From: an uncultured Roseburia sp.
Lineage (GTDB): Bacteria; Bacillota; Clostridia; Lachnospirales; Lachnospiraceae
Reading direction: 5' to 3'
Length of the DNA: 64,000 nucleotides
NCBI GenBank assembly: GCA_944380515.1
Contig: CALWHT010000051.1
Span: forward strand, 17,806-81,805
Part shown: piece by piece, positions 18,926-27,692 of the stretch
Numbering within the stretch: position 1 is the first letter of the stretch
Layout: each line of letters begins with the position of its first letter
Notes under the pieces: generated by a model
Database searches by the model: none
What the model was told of the DNA's origin: nothing
Seen by the model: the letters and a program-made list of their open reading frames with translations, nothing else
Position numbers and translations under genes: made by a program

Positions 18926-19624
18926 ATGGGAAGAGACGTTATCATTGCATGTGATTTCAACAGCAAAGAAGAAGTAATCGCATTTCTTGGGGAGTTTCAG
19001 GAGGAGAAACCGTTTGTAAAAATCGGAATGGAGCTTTTTTATGCGGAGGGACCGGAAATTGTCCGCACAATTAAGAAAATGGGCCATAAAATTTTCCTGG
19101 ATTTGAAATTGCACGACATACCAAATACCGTGAAAAAGGCCATGAGTGTGTTGTCCGGGCTGGATGTGGATATGTGCAACGTCCACGCGGCCGGAACAAA
19201 GGCAATGATGCAGGGTGCAGTCGAAGGGCTGACACGGGCAGACGGGACAAGACCGCTTTTGATTGCGGTGACGCAGCTTACCTCCACCAGTGAGGAAACC
19301 ATGCAGCAGGAGCTGTGGATTGACCGTCCAATCGACGAAACGGTGATGCATTACGCAAAAAATACGATGGAGGCCGGGCTTGACGGCGTGGTATGCTCTC
19401 CCCTTGAGGCCGGAAAGGTGCATGAGGTCTGTGGGGCCGGCTTTTTGACCGTAACCCCGGGTGTGCGTTTTGCCGACGGGGATGTCGGCGACCAGAAGCG
19501 CGTGACGACGCCGGCGCGGGCAAAGGAGCTTGGTTCGGACTATATTGTTGTGGGCAGGCCGATTACACAGGCGGAGGACCCGGTTGCAGCCTACAGAAGG
19601 TGTGTTGCCGAATTTGTAGGCTGA
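18926..19624 (+). CDS. pyrF: Orotidine 5'-phosphate decarboxylase
   Basis: Converts OMP to UMP, the last step of de novo pyrimidine synthesis. The 232-residue TIM barrel starts with IIACDFNS, carries the catalytic DxKxxD block at D59, K61, D64 (FLDLKLHD) and ends with the phosphate-binding segment [14 protein letters not shown] lies 7 nt upstream of the ATG. It has its own promoter and terminator, so it is a single-gene unit away from the other pyr genes. Confidence 0.97.
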   Translation: MGRDVIIACDFNSKEEVIAFLGEFQEEKPFVKIGMELFYAEGPEIVRTIKKMGHKIFLDLKLHDIPNTVKKAMSVLSGLDVDMCNVHAAGTKAMMQGAVEGLTRADGTRPLLIAVTQLTSTSEETMQQELWIDRPIDETVMHYAKNTMEAGLDGVVCSPLEAGKVHEVCGAGFLTVTPGVRFADGDVGDQKRVTTPARAKELGSDYIVVGRPITQAEDPVAAYRRCVAEFVG

Positions 19625-19649
19625 GCGGAGTCTGGCTTCACACGGAGGA

Positions 19650-19679
19650 AAAGAGAAAGATAACATCTTTCTCTTTTTT
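19650..19679 (+). terminator. Terminator after pyrF
   Basis: Twelve-bp stem AAAGAGAAAGAT/ATCTTTCTCTTT with a 3-nt loop and a following T run. Confidence 0.85.
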
Positions 19680-19705
19680 CCTTACAGGGAAATTTGGAGG
19701 AAAAA

Positions 19706-20440
19706 ATGCGGGAAAAAGGAATCAGCGGCAGCACGTTAAAAATGATTGCCGTCGTTACAATGTTAATCGACCATACTGCGGCGGTGCTGCTGGCCCGGAT
19801 ATTGCTGGCCGACGGCACGGCGCTACACGAGGGTATGTTATTGGTATATAATATCATGCGGATGATTGGGCGGATCGCTTTTCCAATCTTTTGCTTCTTG
19901 CTGGTCGAGGGTTTTCTCCACACAAGGGCGCCGCGGAAATATGCGCTGCGTTTGGGGCTGTTTGCGCTGATTTCCGAGATACCGTTTGATTTGGCGTTTC
20001 ACGCGGAGCTGTTGGAGGGCAGTTACCAGAATGTATTTTTTACGCTTTGGATTGGGCTGCTCACCATGATGGGATTTGCGGCGATCGAGCGTCACGCGGA
20101 GTGGAAAATGGGATTGCGAACCGTATTGTATGCCGCGGCGGTTTGTGCCGGTATGGCTGCGGCGGAGCTGTTCGGGTGTGATTATGGCGCGCTGGGTGTG
20201 ATGTGCATACTGATACTCTACCTGTTTCGAAGAGACAGAAAGCAGCAGATACTGGCAGGCTGCCTCGCGTTTGTCTGGTGGGAATGGCCGGCGGTTTTCG
20301 CGTTTCTTCCCGTGTATTTCTATAACGGAAAACGAGGATGGAGGTTAAAGTATCTCTTTTATATATTTTATCCCGCGCATCTTCTGGTTTTGTATGGAAT
20401 TGCCTGTGCGATAGGATACGGGGCTGTCAGTGTGGTTTAG
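19706..20440 (+). CDS. TraX-family membrane protein
   Basis: A 244-residue polytopic protein with about seven or eight hydrophobic segments. The start (LKMIAVVTMLIDHTA) and the block GRIAFPIFCFLLVEGF are characteristic of the TraX family, named after the F-plasmid pilin acetylase. The role of chromosomal Firmicute members is unknown; membrane acyltransfer is possible. TTTGGAGG lies 5 nt before the ATG at 19706; an upstream TTG at 19694 falls inside that binding site and is rejected. It is followed 12 nt later by the AI-2E family gene, so the two are probably cotranscribed. Confidence 0.85.
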   Translation: MREKGISGSTLKMIAVVTMLIDHTAAVLLARILLADGTALHEGMLLVYNIMRMIGRIAFPIFCFLLVEGFLHTRAPRKYALRLGLFALISEIPFDLAFHAELLEGSYQNVFFTLWIGLLTMMGFAAIERHAEWKMGLRTVLYAAAVCAGMAAAELFGCDYGALGVMCILILYLFRRDRKQQILAGCLAFVWWEWPAVFAFLPVYFYNGKRGWRLKYLFYIFYPAHLLVLYGIACAIGYGAVSVV

Positions 20441-20452
20441 GAAAGGAGACTT

Positions 20453-21592
20453 ATGGAGATTTCAAAGCAGACCAAGAAAAACCTGATGGAGGTAATTGCG
20501 TTTGCAATTCTTTTGTACTGCGGGCTGGAGCACTTTGATGTGATCGTTTCGGCCGTACGCTTTGTGGTAGGAATCGTGACGCCGTTTATTGTGGGCGGGA
20601 TTATCGCGTTTATTTTTAATGTGCCGATGAAACGAATTGAGAAGCATTTATTCCGGAAAAACGAAAAGCTGGCAAAATTCCGAAGGCCGGCGGCTTATTT
20701 GCTGACGCTGCTGTGTGTTATCGGAGTCATTGTGCTGGCAATGTTTGTGGTGATTCCGGAGTTGGGAAGAACCATCAGCACTCTGATTGCTCAGATTCCC
20801 GTGGCGCTGGACGCCGTATCGAAATGGCTTTCCGGGCTGCCGGAGCAGTATCCGGTACTGGAGCCGGCCATGGAGGAAATCAATATTGACTGGTCTTCCG
20901 TGTCCTCCTCGATTGTATCGTTTTTACAGGGCATCCTGTCGGGCCTGCTCAGCTCCGGTGTCGGTTTGTTTTCCGGAATCGTGAGCGGGGTGGCGACCTT
21001 CGTGATAGCCTTTACGTTCTCCATTTATGTACTGTTTCAGAAAGAGCGTCTCGGAAGGCAGCTGCGTCAGGTGATGCGTGCATTGCTGCCGGAGAAGGTA
21101 ACCAAATGGATCCTTGAAGTTACAGCCCTCTCAAATCAGACGTTTTCCAGCTTTTTGTCGGGACAGTGTGTCGAGGCCATTATTTTGGGAACCTTATTTG
21201 TCATAGCAATGACGATTTTCCGGATGCCTTATGCGATGCTGACCGGAATTATCATTGCGATTACCGCGTTGATACCGATTTTCGGCGCGTTTATCGGCTG
21301 TGTGGTGGGAATGCTTCTGATTGTCATGGTCAATCCGATTCAGGCAATCTGGTTCCTGATTTTGTTTTTGGTGCTGCAGCAGCTGGAGGGAAATCTCATT
21401 TATCCGCATGTCGTAGGGAACTCTGTTGGCCTGCCTTCTATCTGGGTGCTGGTCGCAGTGACTGTCGGCGGAAATATGTTCGGGATTGCGGGCATTTTAT
21501 TGTTTATTCCGCTTTGTTCCGTAATTTATACCCTTTTCCGCAGATTTATCAGAAAAAGATTAAAAAGCAAAGGTGTCGATGCCAGGGTCTGA
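20453..21592 (+). CDS. AI-2E family transporter
   Basis: A 379-residue polytopic membrane protein with hydrophobic segments at about 15-35, 38-58, 80-100 and four or five in the C-terminal half. The segment with GxIxxIxALIPIFGAFIG and the ending with GGNMFGIAGILLFIPL are typical of the AI-2E/YdiK/YhhQ-type permease family. Members export autoinducer-2 or act in Na+/H+ exchange, and the substrate cannot be told here. AAAGGAG lies 5 nt upstream of the ATG. A strong terminator follows. Confidence 0.9.
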   Translation: MEISKQTKKNLMEVIAFAILLYCGLEHFDVIVSAVRFVVGIVTPFIVGGIIAFIFNVPMKRIEKHLFRKNEKLAKFRRPAAYLLTLLCVIGVIVLAMFVVIPELGRTISTLIAQIPVALDAVSKWLSGLPEQYPVLEPAMEEINIDWSSVSSSIVSFLQGILSGLLSSGVGLFSGIVSGVATFVIAFTFSIYVLFQKERLGRQLRQVMRALLPEKVTKWILEVTALSNQTFSSFLSGQCVEAIILGTLFVIAMTIFRMPYAMLTGIIIAITALIPIFGAFIGCVVGMLLIVMVNPIQAIWFLILFLVLQQLEGNLIYPHVVGNSVGLPSIWVLVAVTVGGNMFGIAGILLFIPLCSVIYTLFRRFIRKRLKSKGVDARV

Positions 21593-21617
21593 CATACGCA
21601 GAGGGGGTCAGAACAGG

Positions 21618-21664
21618 AAAAAGGACTTTAGAAAACAGGGAATGCCTTTCTAAAGTCCTTTTTG
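21618..21664 (+). terminator. Terminator after the AI-2E family gene
   Basis: A perfect 17-bp stem (21618-21634 with 21647-21663) that starts with five A and ends with five T, so it could work on both strands. Confidence 0.9.
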
Positions 21665-21956
21665 CGTGATAAAAATTGTGGTGTAAAGTGATAGCCTTTA
21701 TGTAAACCCGTCAGGCAAATGCCCTCCGGGAGAGTTTTTAGTCGGAACTGACAGAACCCCAACACCCCCGTCGAAACTCAACAGCTCCTTTTGGTAATTC
21801 TAATACTACGGGATAAATGTGACGGTTTCTTGACTGGAAAATGAAGAAAATCTTAAAAACATATAAGAAAATCATAAAGCCTGATGGTCCCGTTTGGGAA
21901 AATGCGTTATAATACGGAGAGTGCAGCAGAAAACGGACGATGCGAAAGAGGATACA
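21665..21956. other. Intergenic region before thiM
   Basis: No gene is convincing here. A segment at 21685-21710 (AAAGTGATAG, then TATGTAAAC) resembles one at 12141-12162. TATAAT at 21908-21913 is the probable -10 of the thi operon, with only a weak -35. I looked for a TPP riboswitch and do not see its conserved blocks. Confidence 0.4.
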
Positions 21957-22775
21957 ATGAGAGAATGTCTTGAAAATGTAAGGAAAAAACAGCCATTGAT
22001 TCACAGTATCACAAATTATGTGACAGCGAACGATGTCGCAAACGTGTTGCTGGCGTGCGGCGCAAGCCCCATTATGGCGGATGATGTGTGTGAGGCGGAG
22101 GAAATCACAGCCGGCTGTGCCGGACTCAATCTCAATCTCGGAACGCCGAATCCGCGGAAGGCGGAAGCAATGAAAAAAGCGGGGAAGCTGTCGAATCAAT
22201 TGGGGCATATCGTATTGCTTGACCCGGTGGGAGCCGGAGCGAGCAGCTTTCGGAAAGCTCTTTCGGCAGAGCTGCTAAAAGAAATCAAATTTGACGCTGT
22301 CCGCGGCAATATCTCCGAGATCAGGGCGCTGGCGCTCGGCAGCGGAGTCGAGAGAGGCGTAGATGCGGCTTCCGGTGAGCATATAACGGAGGAAAACCTG
22401 TCCCGGATGGTGGATTTTGTAAAGCAGTTTTCGAGGAAAACCGGGAGCGTGATTGCGGTCACCGGGGAAATTGATTTGGTGGCAGACGGGGATGTGTGCT
22501 ATGTGATAAGAAACGGGAGACCCGAAATGAGTCTGGTGACAGGTACGGGCTGTCAGCTTTCCGCTATTATGACGGCATTTCTGGCGGCGAATCCCGGGAG
22601 AAGGCTTTTGGCTGCTGCTGCGGCGGTCTGTATGTATGGGGTGGCCGGGGAAACGGCGTGGAGGAATCTGAAAAACGGCGAGGGAACTGCCGCATACCGC
22701 AGCCGTATCATTGATGCGGTTTCTTTTATGGACGGGAAAAGCCTGGAGGAAGGAGCACGCTATGAAATTCGATAA
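21957..22775 (+). CDS. thiM: Hydroxyethylthiazole kinase
   Basis: Phosphorylates the thiazole alcohol salvaged from thiamine breakdown, giving HET-P. The 272-residue protein has the N-terminal block HSITNYVTANDVAN, the MADD motif, LDPVGAGAS and the C-terminal GTGCQLSA anion-hole motif. I start at the ATG at 21957, where AAAGAGG lies 6 nt upstream; the frame is open 63 nt further back without domain content. First gene of a salvage operon in which each gene overlaps the next. Confidence 0.95.
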   Translation: MRECLENVRKKQPLIHSITNYVTANDVANVLLACGASPIMADDVCEAEEITAGCAGLNLNLGTPNPRKAEAMKKAGKLSNQLGHIVLLDPVGAGASSFRKALSAELLKEIKFDAVRGNISEIRALALGSGVERGVDAASGEHITEENLSRMVDFVKQFSRKTGSVIAVTGEIDLVADGDVCYVIRNGRPEMSLVTGTGCQLSAIMTAFLAANPGRRLLAAAAAVCMYGVAGETAWRNLKNGEGTAAYRSRIIDAVSFMDGKSLEEGARYEIR

Positions 22776-23418
22776 AAATAATTTACTGCTCTATGCAGTG
22801 ACGGACCGAAGCTGGCTTGCGGGGGAGGAATTGTCTGTTCCGGTGGAGCAGGCGCTTATGGGAGGCATTACCATGCTTCAATTCCGGGTGAAAAAGCTTA
22901 CCGGGGAGGCGCTGCTTCGAGAGGCGCGGGCGCTTCAGAAATTATGCAGGGCCTACGGTGTACCTTTTGTGATAAATGATAATGTGGAGCTTGCCGCGCG
23001 GCTCGATGCGGACGGTGTGCATGTGGGACAGCAGGATATGCCGGCGCGCCAGGCGCGCAGCATATTGGGCAGCGAAAAGATTATCGGTGTGTCCGCCCAC
23101 TCGGTGGAGGAGGCGCTGCGCGCGGAAGCGGACGGGGCCGATTATCTCGGCGCGGGCGCGGTTTTTGGAACCGGGACAAAGTCGGATGCAGGGACGCTTG
23201 ACCATGCGGTTTTAAGAGAAATCTGTTCCGCAGTCAAAATACCGGTCGTGGCAATCGGCGGTATCGGCTGCTCCAACATCGGGGAGCTTAAGGGTACCGG
23301 AATCAGCGGCGTGGCTGTTGTCAGCGCAATTTTTGGCGCCCGGGATATCAAAAGCAGCGTGGCGCGTCTGCGGGCGCTGGCGAAAGAGACGGCAGGGGGA
23401 ATGGAGGTTCAATCATAA
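22762..23418 (+). CDS. thiE: Thiamine phosphate synthase
   Basis: Joins HMP-PP and HET-P to thiamine monophosphate. In 218 residues the family blocks are YAVTDRSWL, the FRVK pyrophosphate site, VINDNVELA, GVHVGQQD and GADYLGAGAVFGTGTKSDA, with the closing GGIG. GGAGG stands upstream of the ATG at 22762, inside thiM; the genes overlap by 14 nt, so translation is probably coupled. The longer frame from 22711 lacks a binding site. Confidence 0.95.
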   Translation: MKFDKNNLLLYAVTDRSWLAGEELSVPVEQALMGGITMLQFRVKKLTGEALLREARALQKLCRAYGVPFVINDNVELAARLDADGVHVGQQDMPARQARSILGSEKIIGVSAHSVEEALRAEADGADYLGAGAVFGTGTKSDAGTLDHAVLREICSAVKIPVVAIGGIGCSNIGELKGTGISGVAVVSAIFGARDIKSSVARLRALAKETAGGMEVQS

Positions 23419-24863
23419 TGAAGGGCGCGATTTTTGATTTGGACGGGACACTGCTGGATTCCATGCCGGTCTGGGAATGTGTCGGGGAACGCTATCTCAT
23501 GCGGCGCGGAATTTGCGCCGACGAGGGGCTTTCGGAGGTATTGTTTTCCATGAGCATGCAGGAGGGAGCCGAATATTTAAAGAACTGTTACGCTCTGCCT
23601 GAACCGCCGGAGAAAATAGCGGAGGACATCAATCAAATGGTATTTGATGCCTACGAAACAGAGATTCCGGCAAAGGCAGGGGTAAAGGAGCTGCTGGAAA
23701 AATTTTCCCGCGAGGGAATCCGGATGGCGGTCGCGACCTCAACGGACCGTCCGATGGCGGAGGCCGCGTTGAGCCGCCTCGGACTGCTGGGGTATTTCGA
23801 GCGGATTTTTACCTGTACGGAGACGGGGAGCGGCAAAAGCAGCCCTGATATTTATTTTGCCGCTGCCAGATACCTGGGCACTGCGCCCGCGGATACCTGG
23901 GTGTTCGAGGATGCGCTCTATGCGATACGGTCTGCCAAAAAAGCGGGCTTTCCCACGGTCGGCATTTACGATGCGGCGAGCAGCAGGGAGCAGTCCCTGA
24001 TTCGGGAGACGGCAGACAGATATCTTTTGGACTGGTCCCTGGCGGAGGGAAAACAAAGACCTGCGGTTCTGACGATTGCGGGGAGTGATTCCAGCGGGGG
24101 AGCCGGAATCCAGGCGGATATTAAGACCATGATGGCAAACGGGGTCTATGCCATGAGCGCGATAACGGCATTGACGGCGCAGAATACGACGGGGGTGACG
24201 GCCGTCGCGGAGACGGCGCCGGAGCTTTTGCGGCTCCAGATAGACGCGGTATTCGGCGATATCCGGCCCGCGGCGGTGAAAATCGGCATGACGGTCTCCG
24301 CGGAGCAGATTCGTGTAATAGCGGAGCGGCTTTGCTATTATGGGGCAAAAAATGTCGTTGTGGACCCGGTCATGGCGGCGAGCAGCGGAAAGCAGCTGAT
24401 CCGGGAGGAGGCCCTGGCGGCGTGGAAAGGTGAGCTTTTTCCGGCGGCGTCACTGATTACGCCCAATATTCCGGAGGCCGGGATTCTCTGCGGTTTTCCG
24501 ATTGAGACACCGGGGGACATGGAGCGGGCAGCCGAAGCCCTGGGCCGCGCTTACGGCTGTGCCGTATTGATAAAGGGCGGACATCGGGAAACTGCGGCGG
24601 ATGATTTTTTGTGGGCTGACGGACAGACAACATGGTTCCGCGGGCAGCGGATTCATAATCCGAATTCCCACGGAACGGGCTGTACGCTGTCATCGGCGAT
24701 TGCCTCCAATCTGGCAAAAGGCTATGGGATGGAGGCTTCCGTCGCGCGTGCCAAGGCATATCTGTCGGCTGCCCTTTCTGCGATGTTAAATCTTGGAGCG
24801 GGCAGCGGACCGATGGACCATGGATTTTTCGGGGAATGGCAGGAGAAGCATTCTGCCTATTGA
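23418..24863 (+). CDS. thiD: HAD phosphatase fused to HMP-P kinase (ThiD)
   Basis: Two enzymes in one 481-residue chain. Residues 1 to about 210 are a HAD phosphatase: FDLDGTLLDS with the nucleophile D8, ATSTD, and a late FEDA motif. Residues about 213-481 are ThiD: LTIAGSDSSGGAGIQAD, then KIGM, DPVMAASSG, TPNIPEA and SHGTGCTLSSA. ThiD makes HMP-PP for ThiE. HAD proteins encoded beside thi genes have been described as thiamine monophosphate phosphatases, so this domain could release thiamine for a pyrophosphokinase; that role is inferred. The start codon overlaps the thiE stop (TAATG). The 3' end overlaps the convergent lysO gene by 7 nt. Confidence 0.93.
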   Translation: MKGAIFDLDGTLLDSMPVWECVGERYLMRRGICADEGLSEVLFSMSMQEGAEYLKNCYALPEPPEKIAEDINQMVFDAYETEIPAKAGVKELLEKFSREGIRMAVATSTDRPMAEAALSRLGLLGYFERIFTCTETGSGKSSPDIYFAAARYLGTAPADTWVFEDALYAIRSAKKAGFPTVGIYDAASSREQSLIRETADRYLLDWSLAEGKQRPAVLTIAGSDSSGGAGIQADIKTMMANGVYAMSAITALTAQNTTGVTAVAETAPELLRLQIDAVFGDIRPAAVKIGMTVSAEQIRVIAERLCYYGAKNVVVDPVMAASSGKQLIREEALAAWKGELFPAASLITPNIPEAGILCGFPIETPGDMERAAEALGRAYGCAVLIKGGHRETAADDFLWADGQTTWFRGQRIHNPNSHGTGCTLSSAIASNLAKGYGMEASVARAKAYLSAALSAMLNLGAGSGPMDHGFFGEWQEKHSAY

Positions 24864-25465
24864 AATAAGGGAAAATGGTAGCTGAGTGAGATGAGCACAG
24901 GGACGAACGCGGAGCAGATAATGCCGTTTAGAACGGAAAGCACGACCGTTTCTTCGTTGGTGTACTTCATGATAATCGGCAGTGTGGTGTCTTCGCTTGT
25001 CGCTCCCGCGGGTGCGATACAGGTATAATTATTGCATTTGACTGCGAGATACGGAATGATGAGAAAAGAAAAAATTTCTCTCATCAGGTTGCTTAAAAAA
25101 GCGACGCTTCCGGGCTCGGCGCCTGCCAGGTTTCCCACAGTCGCGCCTGTGAGGCTGTACCATCCCATTCCGCTTGTAATTGCCGTACTTAAATTAAGAG
25201 GATATCCGGTTATGATTCCGCACAGGATTCCGCTTGCGAAGGAAGCGGTGATAATGCCAAAGGGAATGATAAATATTTTGACATGATACTGACGGAGGCT
25301 ATTGAGGATTCCCTTATGCAGGCCGATGCTGATACCTACTGAAAACATTAAAATATACAGAATACCATCCGTATGGGAGGTAAAGAGTGATACCGCTGCA
25401 AGGTCAAGACCCGAGATGCCGTATAAAATTCCCAGCAGCAGGGCTATGATTGTTAAAATTACCAT
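24857..25465 (-). CDS. LysO-family lysine exporter, C-terminal part
   Basis: A 202-residue membrane protein with about five or six helices. The block SGMGWYSLTGATVGNLAGAEPG, with NLMRE further on, is the signature of LysO (DUF340; YbjE in E. coli). LysO exports lysine and thialysine. In E. coli it is one chain of about 300 residues; here the N-terminal helices are in the preceding 90-residue gene and this part begins at MVILTIIALL. An AGGAG lies 13 nt upstream of the ATG, further than usual, so translational coupling to the gene before is likely. Confidence 0.85.
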   Translation of the reverse strand: MVILTIIALLLGILYGISGLDLAAVSLFTSHTDGILYILMFSVGISIGLHKGILNSLRQYHVKIFIIPFGIITASFASGILCGIITGYPLNLSTAITSGMGWYSLTGATVGNLAGAEPGSVAFLSNLMREIFSFLIIPYLAVKCNNYTCIAPAGATSEDTTLPIIMKYTNEETVVLSVLNGIICSAFVPVLISLSYHFPLFQ

Positions 25466-25485
25466 TGTTTATGAAACGCTCCTTT

Positions 25486-25758
25486 TCAATTCTTTTTGTT
25501 TTGCAGAAAACGCTTTGTGAGAAAATATACAGCGAGAATCGAAAGGGCGGTCGGAATCAGGAAAAAAATAAAGCTGGTGATTCCGAGGGAAGCCAAATCT
25601 TCAAAAAAGCTGTCCCTTTGGCCGAGCATCACACCCATCGAAAAAATAAGCAGCAGTGTGCATGAAAGCTGCAGGTATTCATTTAACTTCTTTTTTTCTT
25701 TTGGGAAAATGCGGTTTCCGACAAGAATCCCCAGACACATAATGATTAAAATATCCAT
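25486..25758 (-). CDS. LysO-family protein, N-terminal part
   Basis: Ninety residues with three hydrophobic segments (about 2-17, 27-47, 56-77) and a short basic end. By position and character it corresponds to the first helices of LysO, encoded separately 20 nt upstream of the larger part. I start at the ATG at 25758 with GGAG 10 nt upstream; 64 more in-frame residues before it are not membrane-like and overlap the corA leader. It keeps its own stop codon and a normal end, which argues for a two-subunit exporter rather than a broken gene. Confidence 0.75.
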   Translation of the reverse strand: MDILIIMCLGILVGNRIFPKEKKKLNEYLQLSCTLLLIFSMGVMLGQRDSFFEDLASLGITSFIFFLIPTALSILAVYFLTKRFLQNKKN

Positions 25759-25948
25759 GAAATTCACGCTCCTCTTTTGATACCACATAAAAATAGCATA
25801 TGGCAGAAAAGATGTAAAGCTTGAATAGATTTCGTTTACAGCAATTTTACAAATTTTTCGTAGCGCTTGAAAATAAACTGTGCTATGATAAAAATGTTTA
25901 CGGTTTATCGGACGTTTGCAGATTTTTTGCGCGGAAGTGAGGATTGCC

Positions 25949-26890
25949 ATGATTAGGTATTTTAAAACGGATAATCAGCGGATTCATGAGGAAAACAAAG
26001 TAACGGACGGGGTGTGGGTACAAATGATACAGCCAACCCTGGAGGAATGTGAGAAAATCGCGGACCTTGTCAACGTGGATATAGAGGATTTGCAGGCAGC
26101 ACTCGATGAGGAGGAAAGCTCGCGTATTGAATTGCAGGACGGATATACACTGATTCTGGTCGATATTCCAACCACAGAGATACGCCATGAAAAGCAGACA
26201 TACACGACCATTCCGCTCGGAATTATTCTGTCTCAGGATGTGATTGTAACTGTGTGCACGGATGATACGCCGGTGCTTCAGAACTTTATCGATAACCGGG
26301 TCAGGGAATTCAGTACGAAAAAAAGGCTTCGGTTTGTTTATCAGATTTTGTACAATACCGCGTCGAATTATCAGATGAATCTTCGGGTTATTGACAAGAA
26401 GCGGACGGAGATAGAGGAACGGATTGGCAGGAACACGGAGGACGTGGATTTAATTGATTTACATGAGCTGGAATCAACGCTGGTATATTTTGCCACCTCT
26501 CTGCGCGCGAACGGCGTAGTGTTGGATCGCCTGACACGTTATAAACGGCTGGAGCAGTACCCCGAGGATAAGGAGCTGTTGGGCGACGTAATTGTCGAGA
26601 ACCGGCAGGCAATCGAGATGACCAGTATTTACCGGGATATTATCAACGGTACCAGAGAACTGATGTCCTCTGTGATTGACAACCGTCTGAACAACGCAAT
26701 GAAATATCTGACCTCCATCACGATTGTCATGGCAATTCCGACGGTGATTTCCGGTATCTATGGAATGAATGTGGATGAGAAATGGATGCCGTTTGCCGAT
26801 ACGCCGCATGGATTTTTGATTATCTGTGTGCTGACGCTGCTCATCTGCATCATTACGATGCTGTTCTTGCGGAAAAAGAGGATGTTATAG
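25949..26890 (+). CDS. corA: CorA-family magnesium/cobalt transporter
   Basis: A pentameric divalent cation channel. The 313-residue protein has a large cytoplasmic N-terminal domain, long helices and two C-terminal membrane helices, with the diagnostic YGMN at about 271-274 ending the first. AGTGAGG lies 6 nt before the ATG at 25949; 11 residues upstream in frame are not part of the family. It is divergent from lysO. The next operon begins 40 nt downstream without an obvious terminator. Confidence 0.92.
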   Translation: MIRYFKTDNQRIHEENKVTDGVWVQMIQPTLEECEKIADLVNVDIEDLQAALDEEESSRIELQDGYTLILVDIPTTEIRHEKQTYTTIPLGIILSQDVIVTVCTDDTPVLQNFIDNRVREFSTKKRLRFVYQILYNTASNYQMNLRVIDKKRTEIEERIGRNTEDVDLIDLHELESTLVYFATSLRANGVVLDRLTRYKRLEQYPEDKELLGDVIVENRQAIEMTSIYRDIINGTRELMSSVIDNRLNNAMKYLTSITIVMAIPTVISGIYGMNVDEKWMPFADTPHGFLIICVLTLLICIITMLFLRKKRML

Positions 26891-26930
26891 CAGGATTATT
26901 TCAGCCCTTCAGCGACAGGTGGGGGAGACA

Positions 26931-27692
26931 ATGGACTATTTTTTCAGTGAACTGAAACGGGGACTGTGCAGCAGACGGATGCTTTTTTCCATGGCGGTGT
27001 GTATCGTGTGCCTTATCATAGCGGGTAATGAGGACATTGCGTTTCCAACAGTGGATTTTCTGGATGTGATGATGAGTGCGCTTACGGACAGCACATATGC
27101 CCTGCTGGTGTTTCTGTTTCCGGTGCTTGTATGTATACCGTTTTCTCTGACCTGGCGTGAAGAGGTGGAAAGCGGCTATTATTATCTGGCGGTTGGAAAG
27201 CTGGGCGAGAAAAAATACAGGGTGGTAAAAGCAACAGTAAATGTAATCTGCGGTATTGTTTCTTTTTTACTTCCCTGTATTATTTATTATCTTGCCATAT
27301 TGGCAGTGAAAGGAACAGACCTTTCGGATTCTGTGAATCACGCTTATAATTTCTGGAAAGATCTCCGGGAAGCAAGACCGGTGCTTTATGGTTGGGTACT
27401 CGTATTAAATACCGGGGTCTGCGGTGCTGTATTTTCCTCACTGGGCCTTGGAATTTCAACATGGGTGCCCAACAAATACGTCGCCTGCCTGCTTCCGCTT
27501 TGTTTTTATATTTTTTCAGGGGCGGTACTGATTGATGTAAATCCGTACTGGAATGCTGTTACGCTGTATAGCCTCAACGAATATAATGCCACGGAGCCGT
27601 TTTACATTCTTATTTATGATGTGCTTTTGTTCACGGCAGGGCTTGTGTTGTTCGTAAGCGGTGACAGAAGATATCGGAGAGATGCAGGATGA
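26931..27692 (+). CDS. ABC exporter membrane subunit 1
   Basis: About 253 residues with six hydrophobic segments, a short cytoplasmic N-terminus (DYFFSELKRGLCSRRML) and a charged loop after helix two. This is the architecture of ABC-2 type permeases, though sequence signatures are weak. GGGGGAG lies upstream of the ATG at 26931. The stop overlaps the next start (ATGA), so it is the first gene of a translationally coupled set of four. The cargo is unknown. Confidence 0.65.
   Translation: MDYFFSELKRGLCSRRMLFSMAVCIVCLIIAGNEDIAFPTVDFLDVMMSALTDSTYALLVFLFPVLVCIPFSLTWREEVESGYYYLAVGKLGEKKYRVVKATVNVICGIVSFLLPCIIYYLAILAVKGTDLSDSVNHAYNFWKDLREARPVLYGWVLVLNTGVCGAVFSSLGLGISTWVPNKYVACLLPLCFYIFSGAVLIDVNPYWNAVTLYSLNEYNATEPFYILIYDVLLFTAGLVLFVSGDRRYRRDAG

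Noticed and set aside
21665-21956. Possible TPP riboswitch before thiM
   Set aside because: The conserved CTGAGA and ACCTGATCTGG-type blocks are absent on both strands.
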